Translations under genes and position numbers: made by a program
Assembly: GCA_010645155.1 (NCBI GenBank)
Contig: CM021316.1
Span: 11,156,119-11,220,118 of the forward strand
DNA: 64,000 nucleotides
Source of the DNA: Tigriopus japonicus
Lineage: Eukaryota; Arthropoda; Copepoda; Harpacticoida; Harpacticidae
Reading direction: 5' to 3'
Notes under the pieces: generated by a model
The model's input: only the letters and a program-made list of their open reading frames with translations
Database searches by the model: none
What the model was told of the DNA's origin: nothing
Shown: positions 12,878-23,849 of the stretch, piece after piece
How the letters are laid out: every line of letters begins with the position of its first letter
Position numbering within the stretch: the first letter of the stretch is position 1

Positions 12878-14317
12878 ATGAAAACGGAGAGGAAGCCAAG
12901 GACGGTCACGTCACCATTGAATTGGAGAATTAAGTCTTTAGGCCTTGTTTTGGTCTTGGTTATTGCCGGGTGCTTTGTTTTTTTCTCTCAAGGTCGATTG
13001 CCGCAAATGATGGGTGTGGTGTGGAAGGATATTGATTTTTTGGCGAGAGAGATACCTCAAGATATCAAGACTGCGGTTGTGCAGAATCCTGCGGAAGTCA
13101 GAGAACGCAATGTGGATATTCAAGTAAGAACCTGACTCATATGTGCGACAAGTTTGGAAACTGTCTCAGAAGACTTCAAATTAAAGGTGCAATTCGAGTT
13201 CAAAAGAGAAATAAACCACAGAAGGAAAGTGTTCTTTTGATGATAGCAGGGGTTCCCATGAAGTATCTTGGGTTTATCTGAATTTCGGGGATTTGATGTC
13301 CAAGGACAAGCCAAAAAAAGGAAGTCAGAAGCCTCTTACTTTTTTGCTTTTCGTTGACCAACTAGCCATCAAATCCCTGAAATTTTAATGAATACAGGAA
13401 GCTTGATTAGTATTTTTCCTCTCATCAAGAGGCCATTTAACCGCAACCAATCCAAAAAAAAATTAAGGACTTCATTCTCCCGCAGACTTGATTCAAAGAT
13501 GGCCTTTGCTTTACTTTTAAGCAGAACAAACTGAAGAATTACAACTGTTGTCCTTAAAATTTTGAGATACCATATCATTGAGGTTTATGTTTCTAAACTT
13601 AGGGCCTGAAAGTGTCTTATTTAGAGGCCTTGCCAGGAACATCCGCCGGAGAACCCAGTGGACAAACGGTGATATTACTTCACGGCCAAGCTTTCAAAGC
13701 TTCCACATGGCATCGTGAACTTCCAACTCTTCAAACACTATCGGCCATGGGACATAGAGCGGTGGCCATTGATCTGCCAGGTAATAATATCGACGCCATT
13801 GTCAATTAAAACCATTTTTAAGAGTGTGATAATCATAGGATTCGGTAATACACCGGCACAAAAAGTGGACGAGATCAAATTTATGGAAGGCGTTATTAGT
13901 GCCTTGTCTCCGGATGTCAAGCCCATTTTGGTTTCGCCCTCCATGTCAGGGACATACTCTCTGCCACTTGTCATGAATCGACCGGGTGAGTCAACATCTG
14001 TTCAAATCAATCCATCAAATGCTATTGAAAACATTTTTTTTATAGATCTGGTTTGCGGCTATATTCCCGTGGCCCCCGTAATGACCAATCTCTTTACGTC
14101 CGATCAATACAAAGCGATGAGTACGCCTACTTTGATTGTCTATGGAGAGCGAGATACGTCCCTTGGGCGAACTTCAGCCCAGCATTTGTCCCAAATCCCG
14201 ACTTCCAGCCAACCTCAGATCATTCCTAAAGCCAGACATCCGTGTTATTTGGACGATCCTGACCGTTGGCACACCCTCATCTATAATTTTGTAGAAGAAC
14301 TTGAGAGCTTGTGTTAA
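12878..14317 (+). CDS. ABHD14: ABHD14-like alpha/beta hydrolase, copy A
   Basis: Four exons, 12878-13123, 13603-13780, 13839-13985 and 14046-14317 (phases 0,1,1), give 280 aa. Residues 20-38 form a hydrophobic signal-anchor (LGLVLVLVIAGCFVFF), as in vertebrate ABHD14A, so the catalytic domain is probably lumenal or membrane-tethered. The fold is shown by VILLHGQAFKASTWH (oxyanion region), GHRAVAIDLPGFG, the nucleophile elbow SPSMSGTYSLP, the acid loop VYGERDTSLG and the histidine block ARHPCYLDDPDRWH. The Ser-Asp-His triad is complete. ABHD14B acts as a lysine deacetylase in mammals; the substrate of the membrane form is not established. It is the first of three full tandem copies. The gap to copy B is only 156 bases. 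Confidence 0.93.
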
Positions 14318-14423
14318 AAGATGGAGCTCGCTTTTGGGATGTGTGTCTGTGATATTTGTAATTTTAAGCACACGCGATGGTTTTGTATTAGTCTCAACAG
14401 AAAATCGACACCAAAAACACTTG

Positions 14424-14429
14424 AATAAA
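14424..14429 (+). terminator. Poly(A) signal of ABHD14 copy A
   Basis: AATAAA about 107 bases after the copy A stop codon and only 45 bases before the copy B start codon. Confidence 0.6.
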
Positions 14430-14473
14430 TTCAGCTGCTCAAGGCCCAACGAGATTAAACAGTGTTTAGTTCA

Positions 14474-16464
14474 ATGAAGTCTGTTACAGCTTTGCATCCC
14501 AAAGTTCTATTTGCATTTGTGGTCTTCTTTCTCGTGTTTTGCTTTCTTGTCCGTGATAATGAGCTGGAAAAATCGAGATGGAGATTATACACTTACCAAA
14601 CATTGCCGTTACCCGAATTTGAAGCTGAAATTTTAAAAGATTTCAACGTCACGGAAATTCTGGCCGTAATTCAGGTTAAGTAGGACAACTGCAAATACTG
14701 TTCTTGTTATATGTTTTACACATTTTTTTTCCTCTTGGGGGTAGAATGTCACAATCTTTGCTCTAGTGGCCAAACCGAAAAAAGAAACTTCAAAAGGCCT
14801 TAATTTTTTACTTTTGCATGGCTCGATGCAAACTTCGGAGATTTGGACCAATCAAACCAAAACCATGAGAACTCTTTGGGCACTAGGTCATACTACAGTG
14901 GCGATTGATATGCCAGGTATTTTTCGGGCAGTGCATTCTTGATGTTGTCTTTTGTTATAACATGTTGAATCTCTTAGGTCATGGCAAATCATCGCGCATC
15001 CCGGGTAAATTTACAGAGGCAAAACAAGGCGAATTTCTGGTACAAATCATGGATTACTTCTTCCCCGAAAAGCGATTAGTGGTTGTGGCTCCGTCCATGG
15101 CGGGATCCTATGCATTACCTGCCTTATTCAACCACTCAGGTAAACGTCTAATTGATTATTAGAGGGTGGAAAAAAAAAGTTTTTTTCCTGCAGAGCAGAA
15201 ATTCTAGACGGTTGATGCAACTAGCTCTCCTTTAGTGTTAGTGTTCAGCTGACCCCAGCTGACCAACATCGTAAAACTTCTAGATTTTCTGCTCTGCAGG
15301 AAAAAACTTTTTTATCCACCCTCTATTGATTATGATTCGATGTCAAGGCTTCTGAAAACTAGACCTCTGATCATTCCGACAGGAACACAGTTTGACTTAT
15401 TGACCATTCAGTGCTAAAACTAAACTAATTTTTCCAACAGTAATTTCATTGTTCAAATTAGACCCCCAAACCAAGTGCTAGTATGGCGTTTTACATCTTG
15501 TGAGAGCTTTTTCAAAGTCCCGTCATCAATTTAAAACATCAAAATATTTCATAAAAAGCTGAAGATTTGCAAAACGTTTGAGTCTACCCGCTCTTTAAAA
15601 ATTTGATGCCTGTTTTTTTTGGAGGTTTGAGGGATTTTAATTACTGCTACAAAGGAATAGGATTCCCAGATTCGCTTTTTGGAAGACATCTCTCCTTATC
15701 AATGATCAGTGATAATTAAGGCCCGGAAAAAATATTTGCCAACTGACAAAATATCAAATATATATTTTCCTTAAAAGACCAGAACATTTGAAAAATAAGC
15801 CGGATATTTAAAAGAAATTGTTTTTGACAACGCCATAGTTTTGTAAATTTGTCTGTTTGCACCAATTTGTCCAGTATATTTTTTGTAAATTTATTGGAAT
15901 GGATTGTTTTTGGAGGTGCTGTCACGTAACTGACTAACAATGGAATTTTCGATTTGCTACTTTGTTGCGTTTATGACAGTAGTATTGGTTGTTAATGTTT
16001 AACTTTAGTACAAATGCCCTTTTGTAGTTATTTTGGGGTATTTGGCTCATTTTGGTTAAGCCTTGATGTGGATTAACCATTCATTTATTTTGCTCAAATT
16101 TTCTTAAAATAATGGATATCTAAAAAAAAATCCTGGCCCTAGTGATCAACAATGCCGAAATCAAATGCCTCTTTTACTCTTTCTGTTGTTCCTTTCAGAC
16201 AAGTTTTGTGGGTTTGTACCGATTGCGCCAGTTTCCACCACAAATTATGTCAAAGCCCAATACCTCAAAGTTCAAGTGCCCACCTTAATCGTTGTGGGGG
16301 AAACGGATAAAACCCTAGGATCGATCTCCACGAGGATGCTGAGCTTCATACCAACGGCCTCGTCACCTCAGGTTTTTAGAGGTCTTGGACATGATTGTCA
16401 TATTGAAGATCCACATCAGTGGTTAAAAGTGGTGTACAATTTTGCGACAAAACTGAATTGCTAA
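14474..16464 (+). CDS. ABHD14: ABHD14-like alpha/beta hydrolase, copy B
   Basis: Exons 14474-14674, 14745-14916, 14978-15139 and 16199-16464 give 266 aa with the same intron phases (0,1,1) as copy A. An N-terminal hydrophobic anchor (VLFAFVVFFLVFCFLV) is followed by a short stem. The hydrolase core shows FLLLHGSMQTSEIW, GHTTVAIDMPGHG, nucleophile elbow APSMAGSYALP, acid loop VVGETDKTLG and histidine block GLGHDCHIEDPHQW, so the Ser-Asp-His triad is present. Identity to copy A is clearly lower than expected for a recent duplication. The last intron (15140-16198) has grown by transposon insertion, including a 166-bp hAT-like element. The start ATG is the first in frame after the copy A poly(A) signal. 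Little room is left for a separate promoter. Confidence 0.92.
15160..15325. mobile_element. Short palindromic hAT-like element
   Basis: Inverted ends TAGAGGGTGGA / TCCACCCTCTA continue into arms of about 55 bases containing CCTGCAGAGCAGAAA. The 8-bp direct repeat TTGATTAT flanks it at 15152-15159 and 15326-15333. It sits in the last intron of ABHD14 copy B. No coding capacity. Confidence 0.8.
15715..15950. repeat. Dispersed repeat, copy 1 (partner at 19170-19385)
   Basis: This stretch and 19170-19385 align over about 220 bases in the same orientation, sharing blocks such as GACAAAA-ATCAAATATA and CCAGTATATTTTT. A further block just downstream (about 15975-16130) is shared with 25085-25240. 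Element class unknown. Confidence 0.55.
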
Positions 16465-16691
16465 CTCCTTGATACAAACTAGAGTCAATTTGTAACGATT
16501 ATTTGAGATGTTGAAGGATGTTTTAAAAGTGATTTTAAAAAAACTGCTGAGAATCAGAACGTTTAAATAAGTTAAAATGCTTGCGTATCAAAATTGGTGT
16601 TTTATTTTCAGTACATTTAAAAGTCTTAAACTCGTTAAGTCAATATTCGTTTTTCCCCATGATCTTCTAGCACTTTTCAGTTTGTCATAGG

Positions 16692-17566
16692 TAGGGACAG
16701 GAAGTTAAGACGAATAAAACTGTCAAATTAAACGAAAAAAGACGAATAGAATTGCCTGATTAGACGGAAAAAGACGAATAAAATTGACCGATTAAACGTA
16801 AAAAGACGAATAAAAGTTCCCCAAAGACGTGAAAAAAATGAAGAAAAAAATACTTGCAAAATCGAAAAAATCGAATTAATTTCCCAAAAAGGCGAATGAA
16901 CCTATCTTATAAGAAAGAAGAAAAATTAAATGCCCGTCCAGACGAAAAAAAGACGTTTAAATCTGCTCCCACAAAATAGACGTTATGTATGTCCCTATTG
17001 ATAAGGACCAATCTGTCTGAACTGAACTGATTGTCAAAATCGGCGAAATCTAGAAAATTTAAAAAAGGAAGTACCAAACAAGCAAGAATTAGAGCCAGTA
17101 GTACATATGTCAAATCAAAACCAAGAGTTAAAAATGCCTTTTTAAAGGAACGTTTTTAGTACAGCTATATTTAAAATCAGATTTGCAAATCCAATAATTG
17201 TTCTGATGGCCTTTTCAACCCAATAGTAATCTTTTCTTTCTGTGTCTGTCGAGCAACTGTACGAGTACAAGTTAATTAATAAGTGTGGATTGTATTTTGT
17301 TTGTGCAAAACCGCAACTGACAATCAAATTATTACATTGGCCTATGATTGGCGGGGTTGAACTTTCTTTGAAATTTTTAACTTATTGGAAAATTGAAAAA
17401 AAACGCTGCAAGCGCTTGAAATCTAAGAAAATCCAAATTTTTGGCCAATTAGATGAAAAAAGACGAATAAAATCCAAATTAGACGAAAAAAAAATCTCGC
17501 GACGAATAAAGGCCGAAAAGACGAAAAAAGACGAATAAGTTTATTCGTCTTAAGTTCCTGTCCCTA
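16692..17566. mobile_element. hAT-like element with internal GACGAATAAA repeats
   Basis: Ends TAGGGACAGGAAGTTAAGAC and its inverse (GTCTTAAGTTCCTGTCCCTA) are flanked by 8-bp repeats GTCATAGG (16684-16691) and ATCATAGG (17567-17574), one mismatch. Both flanks carry many irregular GACGAATAAA/GACGAAAAA units about 30-35 bases apart, concentrated near the ends. Repeats of this sort are common subterminal transposase-binding arrays. The centre has no credible gene. The TAGGGAC ends resemble those of the elements at 52251 and 57006. Confidence 0.72.
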
Positions 17567-17619
17567 ATCATAGGTCAATGAGGAGGAGTGAAATGATCAC
17601 CAGTGCCACCAGATAAATG

Positions 17620-18005
17620 TAAATTACATTTTACAATGCAATTACCAAAAGCTTCAATTTTGGTCATAATTACAAAAATGGGGGAAATTTTACCAAAAAT
17701 GTAAGAAAATTGCTTCTTCCGTTGATTTTTTACAGGAAAAAGATCAGTTTATCAACAAAATATATTTAGTTCATCTTCGGGGCCGTCAGATGCTTGTAAA
17801 TAATGATTTACTATGTAATTACAAAAAAATGCGGTTTTTTTTCTTTTCCAAAACTGGGAAACTTTCAAAAAAAAATTTGGGAAATTGCTTTTTCCCTTCA
17901 AAAAGATGTGGAAAAACTAGCAAAATTAAATTATGAAAGACGCAGCGAGGATTTATTACGATTGGGACAATTTGAAATTTATTTGTCAGTTATTCAAAAC
18001 TATGA
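17620..18005. repeat. Dispersed repeat shared with 34362-34760
   Basis: Begins near GTAAATTACATTTTACAATG and aligns with the NAV intron segment 34362-34760 in the same orientation, including AAAAAGATCAGTTTATCAA and GGGGCC-TCAGAT-TTTGTAAATAA. No ends or target duplication seen. The open frame at 17803-18054 lies inside the repeat and is partly preserved in the partner only as broken sequence. Confidence 0.5.
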
Positions 18006-18040
18006 AGTAAAACTTTCAGATGATGGGAGTAAAGGAAAAG

Positions 18041-18232
18041 GCAAGAGCCACTGAATTTCACTGGACTGGGATGGTAACGAAAAGAATTATGATTTCCAGT
18101 AGGAAAAAATCACCTACGTCCCTCTGCAAATGAGACCTTGTCAATGTTGACTTAAACACGTATTTCAATTTTCAACTCAATCGAACGTTGGAGTCAAGAG
18201 TTATGCTCAAAGTTCAGTGCAAATCCTACCTA
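18041..18232. mobile_element. Half copy of the palindromic foldback family
   Basis: Matches only the left arm of the full element at 18641-19102: CACTGAATTTCACTGG, then TCTGCAAATGAGACC, TATTTCAATTTTCA-CTCAATCG, and CAGTGCAAATCCTACC, where it stops. That is the inner limit of the arm in full copies, so the right arm is missing. Confidence 0.6.
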
Positions 18233-18640
18233 GAAATTCTAGAAATTTCTAGAAATTGGAGATTTTCAGCTAGAAATAAAGCATTTTTTTAGATTCCAAT
18301 GAGTCACCCTTTTGTATTTAAACAACCCCTACACTTTCAGGGTTGATTGAAGTACTTGCCAATGCTGCTCTTGCATCTCAAATCAGATGGTTATGATTTT
18401 TGCAATGGGTTCTAAAATCTAGCATGTTCTGGATAAATGAAGTGTGGATGTTGAACAATTTGGATGCATTTGTTGAAACCAGGACGCAGGAAAGTTCAAG
18501 TAAATGTGCATAAAATGTAAACAATTTTGACCTTTTGAATGTAGCTAAAGCATTACAATATCAAAAAGTATGATCAAACCCCAAATTTTGTTACCCAGTT
18601 TGAATTATCTCCATCTTTGTCCTTTAGTTTGTCCACAATG

Positions 18641-19102
18641 CAGGCCAAGAAGCACTGGAATCATGAAGTGGGAGGCTAGCAATGAGAATAATGGTTTCTA
18701 GTAAGAACAATTCAATTACGTTCTTCTGCAAATGAGACCTGGCATATGTTGACAAGAATACGTATTTCAATTTTCAGCTCAATCGGACGTCGGAGACAAA
18801 AGTTATGCTCACTCAAAGTTCAGTGCAAATCCTACCAAGAATGAATGAACTCGCCCTTTCGTGGTAATCGTTTTACCACAAAAGGGCGAGTTCATTCATT
18901 CTATGCTCTCTTCAGTACATAAGTTTGAGAAGGCATAACTTTTCACTCCGACATTCGATTGGGCAAAAATTTGAAATACGTTTTCTTGTCAATGCAAGCC
19001 AGGTCTCATTTCCAGAAGAACGCAAATGGTTCGTAGTTGCTGGAAATCATAATTCTCATTGCTAGCCTCCCACTCAATGATTTCCGTGCTTCTTGTGCAG
19101 GC
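18641..19102. mobile_element. Palindromic foldback MITE, full copy
   Basis: Two inverted arms of about 220 bases meet at a near-perfect inner palindrome (about 18841-18903) with AATGAATGAACTCGCCCTTT and its inverse. Outer ends carry AAGAAGCAC and GTGCTTCTT. Related copies lie at 31411-31865 and 46087-46545, and a half copy at 18041-18232. No coding capacity; no clear target duplication. Confidence 0.75.
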
Positions 19103-19169
19103 TTACCATCAGAGATGTCGACGTTTTTTCTTCATGAGAGGGCTCTACAAAGGCAGAAAGATATTATTG

Positions 19170-19385
19170 CCTTATGAATAGGCCCGAAAACATATTTGCT
19201 AAAAGCTGACAAAACATCAAATATATTTTCTTCAAAAGGAATATTTGAATAATAAGCGAGATATTTAAAAATATATTTTGACAGCGCCATTATTTTGTAA
19301 TTTTGCTTGTGTACCAATTCATCCAGTATATTTTTGGTAAGTTTTTGTAATGGGTCGTTTTTGAGGCATAATTGACAGACTAACT
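19170..19385. repeat. Dispersed repeat, copy 2 (partner at 15715-15950)
   Basis: Second copy of the repeat described at 15715, same orientation, differing by many substitutions and small indels. Confidence 0.5.
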
Positions 19386-19426
19386 GAATAATTGGAGACA
19401 GAATTTGAAATTCAATTTCTGAATTA

Positions 19427-19772
19427 TAGTGATGGACCGAAAGGGCTCATAACCGAAACCGAAAGTTTCGGCCGAAAGAGGGCTTAACCGAAACCGAAAC
19501 CGAAAGCAGCTGATTACAAAATTGTTCAAATGCAAAATCTGCCTTAAAAATTAGAACGCTCATGTGTTCGATGTTGGGTAGTCGCAAATTTTGAAAAATC
19601 GGAAAACTTAAATTTCAGAGGTTTTTGGACCAATTTTTTTTTTATTTTGTTGTCAAACTCCATTTTACATAGTGCTTGTCTGCTTTCGGTTTCGGTAGGC
19701 ATAACCGAAATCGAAACCGAAACCGAAATTTCGGCCGTAATTTCGGCCGAAAGCGCTTTCGGTCCATCAGTA
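19427..19772. mobile_element. hAT MITE of the TAGTGATGGACC family, copy 1
   Basis: Ends TAGTGATGGACCGAAA and TTTCGGTCCATCAGTA, with the 8-bp direct repeat CTGAATTA at 19419-19426 and 19773-19780. Subterminal sequence is full of CCGAAACCGAAA units. Related copies at 24311-24641 and, degraded, around 42535-43010. TAGTGATGG ends plus an 8-bp duplication indicate hAT. Confidence 0.85.
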
Positions 19773-20283
19773 CTGAATTATCAAATTTTCAATTTCCCTC
19801 GTTTTTATCGAAAAAAACTATTTTGTGCTATTTTTGACGAAAAATCAATTTTTGAAGATAATTTGATTGATTTTTATAGTGAAAAAAATTAAGGAAGTAT
19901 GTTATAATTTTTCAATGAATAACTATGATGTTTAAGCATTTTTTAGGTTTTAGAAACTTGAGCAAAATTTTTGAGACGACAAAATGTTTTGAAAGTGTAA
20001 GTCTTTGGTCGTTTTGGTTTCGGAATACCCGGATGACTTCATCAAAAATGTATTAAAAGCCTTTGGACTTCGATGTTCAGCAAAATGTCGTTGTTGCTAA
20101 CTGTGGTCGTCCTTGTCTCCTCTTTAGTCACAGTAGCCGTGCTTGACGTGTCGCACCAAAGCAATGACACCTCTGGCCAAAGCTTGCAACCCTTGCCCGC
20201 ATTCGAAGTGGTGGAGGCTGTTGTTTGGAATAGCCTCCATAAGTGGGACAGATGTTGGTTGTCTTGGGCTCAAAAGGTCTATG

Positions 20284-21852
20284 TAGAGGGCTAACAGAGA
20301 AATGTCACTCCAGTTCAGACACTGGAGATTTGATCTGAACAGACTTCAGTAATTGAAAACGCAAGTTCTGGTTTTGAATTACATAACTTAGCATGTTCAA
20401 CGTCAAATCCCATCACTCATACAATGCAAGGACTCTTGAGCAAGGAAGCGACACGACATTTTTGGTCCCGCCAACTTAGGCCATTGATTGCAAGTCTAGA
20501 GATCACTCAAAACTTTAATTTGCATAATTTTACCCATTCCAAAAGCATAAAATAGATTCATATGATACCATTTTGTATTCAAAAATATATCTGAGGTTTG
20601 ATTTGTTGTATTTTTGGCAAAAAGTCATGCACAAGTTCAATTTGTAAGAACAAAGGTTGAACAAAATATCACTTTCTTCCCAATTTTTGCTTTTTTGCAT
20701 TATATTGGATAGAAAACAAATAATTTCAGACTCTATATTACTGAACATGAATTAGGGATAGTATGAAAGTAGTTTTTCACAAACACAACTAATTTTTATT
20801 AACAAACACATAGCCTAATATATGTTCTCATTCAGAGTCATAAATGGCATTAGGTAAGACTCCACATTTTTGAAAATTAAACTATGGTGCTTAATATGAC
20901 AACTTTCTTGTCTTTTCCAAGTTGGTCTGAAGATTTTAAGAACTTTCAATTGGCATGGAGAAAAATGTGTTTTCAAGAAAATATTCCGTATTGACATTGT
21001 ATCAGTCAATGAGTAAAAGAGACTTCAAATGCTGATATGGGAAGTCTTGATGACTTCTTGGATATTTTGTGTTTGCTTAACTCACTGGACACTCTCATGA
21101 ACTAGGTAGAAACCTTTTGTCCATGAATGTTGGTTGTCTTACAGATGAACCCACAGGGAACTTTCAGGTTTTGCTCCTAAACAACACTGGAAGAGGAACT
21201 TGTTGTTCTTGTTGTATTGTTAAGTAATAATAGTTTGTCATTGCTCTACTATTCTTTCTGAGCCACAAGCACAATGACTTTCTTGAAATTTAGAGACCAC
21301 TGGGCATTGACAAACAATTCCTTGATAAACTGGTGGCATTGGGCCATTGCTTAAATGGTTCTCGGTCTTGATCATTGAGGCCTCAGTTCAGGAGCTCTTT
21401 TCCAATAAAAATGAAACCACGGTTTCAAAACCACTCTTTGATATGCCTCAAACACATTAGTTTGCCTTGGCACAATGCAAATACTCATTATCAAACATCC
21501 AAATCAATGTTTGTAGCCAGAGCATGGGGGATTTTGGGCACTATTCACAGGAAAGTTTGGCTCAAAAAGGTTCTTTAGAGCCATAGAATCAAAGCAATAA
21601 TCATGGCAACTTAAAGCACAGCTTTTCCTACCCACGGCATTTGGGTTCTAGGTGAGATAACACACAGTTTAAGGCTTATTCTCCTCTTGGCTGTTGGAAC
21701 TTTCTTTGCCGTTGTTTACAGTTAGGCTTAAGTTGGCTGGAAAGGTTTGGTGAATGCAAAAGGTGACCATTCCTTGACGGAGGGTCCTTGCACAGTGCAG
21801 GCTTGGTGACTCACGCATATTTTCAGAGTGTCATTTCTCTGCTAGCCCTGTA
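20284..21852. mobile_element. hAT-like element (1.57 kb) inside the broken ABHD14 copy
   Basis: Inverted ends TAGAGGGCTAACAGAGAAAT and (inverse of right end) TACAGGGCTAGCAGAGAAAT extend through GTCACTC. Flanked by GGTCTATG (20276-20283) and GGTCTACG (21853-21860), an 8-bp duplication with one later change. The interior has no open frame resembling transposase. Confidence 0.8.
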
Positions 21853-21876
21853 GGTCTACGGGTGTTGTTGGTGCAC

Positions 21877-22649
21877 GGGATCCTATGAAATTAGAGCGGA
21901 TCAAAATAGAGTGTGTACAAAATAGAGCGAATCAAAATAGTGCTGGTTCAAAATAGAGCCGCTTCATATGAGAGTGAATCAAATTAGAGCCAGGTCAAAA
22001 GAGAGTATGTTTAATTAGAGCAAAAATAGCGTTGGAGGAGACATTTGTAAATGACAAATCAAATAAATTAGCAAACAATATTGAAAGAGTTCAAAAACAC
22101 TCAAAAGTACAAGAAAAAGCTTTTTTACCAAGGCTTCTTTTTATGATAGAAAATCCCAACAAACAGGGTCTGCAGCCATAGTGTCGACGCTGTAAGACTA
22201 TCAGAAATAGTACAATTTTAGATTTTTTTTCAATTTACAATTTCAAAACCCCAAGGTGTTAATGAACAGAAGTTGATTTTTCCACATTTTCTTTTTGAAG
22301 CCCTTAACCATGAAGGGGCTATTGGCATTGATGAGATAACTGAGACAGTTGGCACTATTCTTTTTATGAAAAATGACTTTCACGCATAAGTTTTTCTACA
22401 ATCATTGAACAGTTGTCCCCATAAAGAGCCTTTCAAATACTTAAAAGCTACATTGTTCACTCTAACCTCAGGAAATACATAGTTGAAAGAAATTGTATAG
22501 ATTCACTCTATTGTGATTGTCTCTAAAATGTCACGCTCTTTAATGATTTGGCTCTATCTTAACTTGGCTCTATTTTGAAGTGGCGCTATTTTGATTGGCT
22601 CTATTTTGTACCCACTCTCTTTAGATCCGCGCTATTATCATAAAGTCCC
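21877..22649. mobile_element. MULE-like element with subterminal TAGAGC repeats
   Basis: Ends GGGATCCTATGA and TCATAAAGTCCC (imperfect inverted repeats) lie between perfect 9-bp direct repeats TTGGTGCAC at 21868-21876 and 22650-22658. The left 130 bases hold about eight CAAAATAGAGC-like units 18-20 bases apart; the right end has the inverse GCTCTATTTTG units. G-rich start and 9-bp duplication favour the Mutator superfamily. No coding capacity. Confidence 0.7.
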
Positions 22650-22658
22650 TTGGTGCAC

Positions 22659-23849
22659 ATTGCATAATCCAGTCAAAAATAAAAAAAATGGTCAACAAAA
22701 TCAAATCCTGCTGCTTTTTACTTGCTTGAGGCTTTACTGCTCCTTACAATTTCTCAAAAATATTTACATGGTGCCCATTTCCGTACTTCTTGGTAATTTG
22801 GATACCATCCTCTGAACTGGAATGTCCTTGAGAGCATCCAAGAGTGTGGATAGCTTACAAAACAGAATTCAAATGCCAGTTTTTTGAAAAAATGCTTTGG
22901 AAATGGTGCCAAGTTGGGGGAAATTCAATGCTCTTTTTCAATTTTTTTGCTCTTTTCGATTGATTTTCAAGTTTTTGGTCAATAATTTTCAATAAGGGAA
23001 GCTCAGTTAACATCAGCTGTGCCTGTTAGTTTACTCCGTAGCACCGTCGTGGCCTCTGGTGTCTCACTGCTTCACTAAAATTCTACGATCTCATCTCATT
23101 CCCGACCGTTTGTTGCGGAGCAACTGACCTTTTGAAATATTTGATCGAGCTCAGAAGAGGAAAGAACAGAATCACCAGAAAAGGGCGGCGCAACACTACG
23201 GAGCACAAAATTAACAACCTTTTTTCTCACTGTGCTTATCCACATTGGATTGATTACCGTATCATTTTACGGACCTGCTGCCGTTAGCAGTGTAGGCTTG
23301 CCAAAAAAATCTCAGTTTTCAAGGGTCAGATTTTCGAAAAATGTTGCATTTATGGGCAATGGCATGGTTGAGAAGTATTGCAAAGTAATTTGAAAACAAA
23401 TGGAGAAATTAGAAGCCTTCAATTCCACAAATCATTTGTTTTTATGTTTAGTTGCACTAGGAACCGATTTCCTCTGGCCATCTTGTTATTCAAAGTCGGG
23501 CATTCCTAATTTCAAAGTTCGGAAGAACCCTCTCAAATTATGTAGCAAAATCTTAGATAAAAGCAAAAAAGCAAAAGAAAATACCTTTTTTTTGCTTAAA
23601 CAATGTCAAGTATTGCTATTTCAACTTCAAGTTGTGCAGATAAGAAAGGCATTATTGCAATTACCAGGCCTAAACCTTCGTTTTAGTTACCTCGCACGCT
23701 CATCAGAAACACAGGTCTTCCGAACTTTTTTTGCCGCCAAAAATGATGACGTCACTAGTAATTGCTATGCTGTAATTAAAAAAAGTTTAGACACAAAAAC
23801 ATCAATTTCGAAATCTGGTCTCTTTTAAAAAGAAAATTTTCAAGTTGCC
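22659..23849. other. Intergenic DNA in the ABHD14 array
   Basis: The only long frame is 23400-23828 (142 codons, + strand). It has no domain, signal or splice context I recognise. Nothing like ABHD14 exons 3 or 4 is visible. Confidence 0.35.

Larger units (their letters stand above)
20073..22658 (+). pseudogene. ABHD14: Broken fourth ABHD14-like copy, split by two transposons
   Basis: An ATG-led exon-1-like segment (20073-20275) encodes a hydrophobic leader (MSLLLTVVVLVSSLVTVAVL) and a stem with PLPAFE, which resembles PLPEFE at the same place in copy B. Its end, read in another frame, gives SKGL. If the hAT element 20284-21852 and one target copy are removed, the frame continues as RVLLVH, matching SKGLNFLLLHG of copy B exon 2. 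Within that HG motif a second element (21877-22649) is inserted with a 9-bp duplication. No later exons are recognisable, and a frame shift separates the two halves. It lies between copies B and C on the same strand. The assignment rests on short similarity and position, so it is tentative. Confidence 0.45.

Noticed and set aside
16700..16960. CRISPR-like spaced repeats
   Set aside because: Repeats are irregular, AT-rich and within a transposon with inverted ends and a target duplication, in an animal genome.
17803..18054. 83-codon open frame on the plus strand
   Set aside because: It lies within a dispersed repeat whose second copy at 34362 does not preserve the frame.
23400..23828. 142-codon open frame on the plus strand
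   Set aside because: Composition is that of AT-rich random sequence, no domain or signal is visible, and no splice context links it to a gene.
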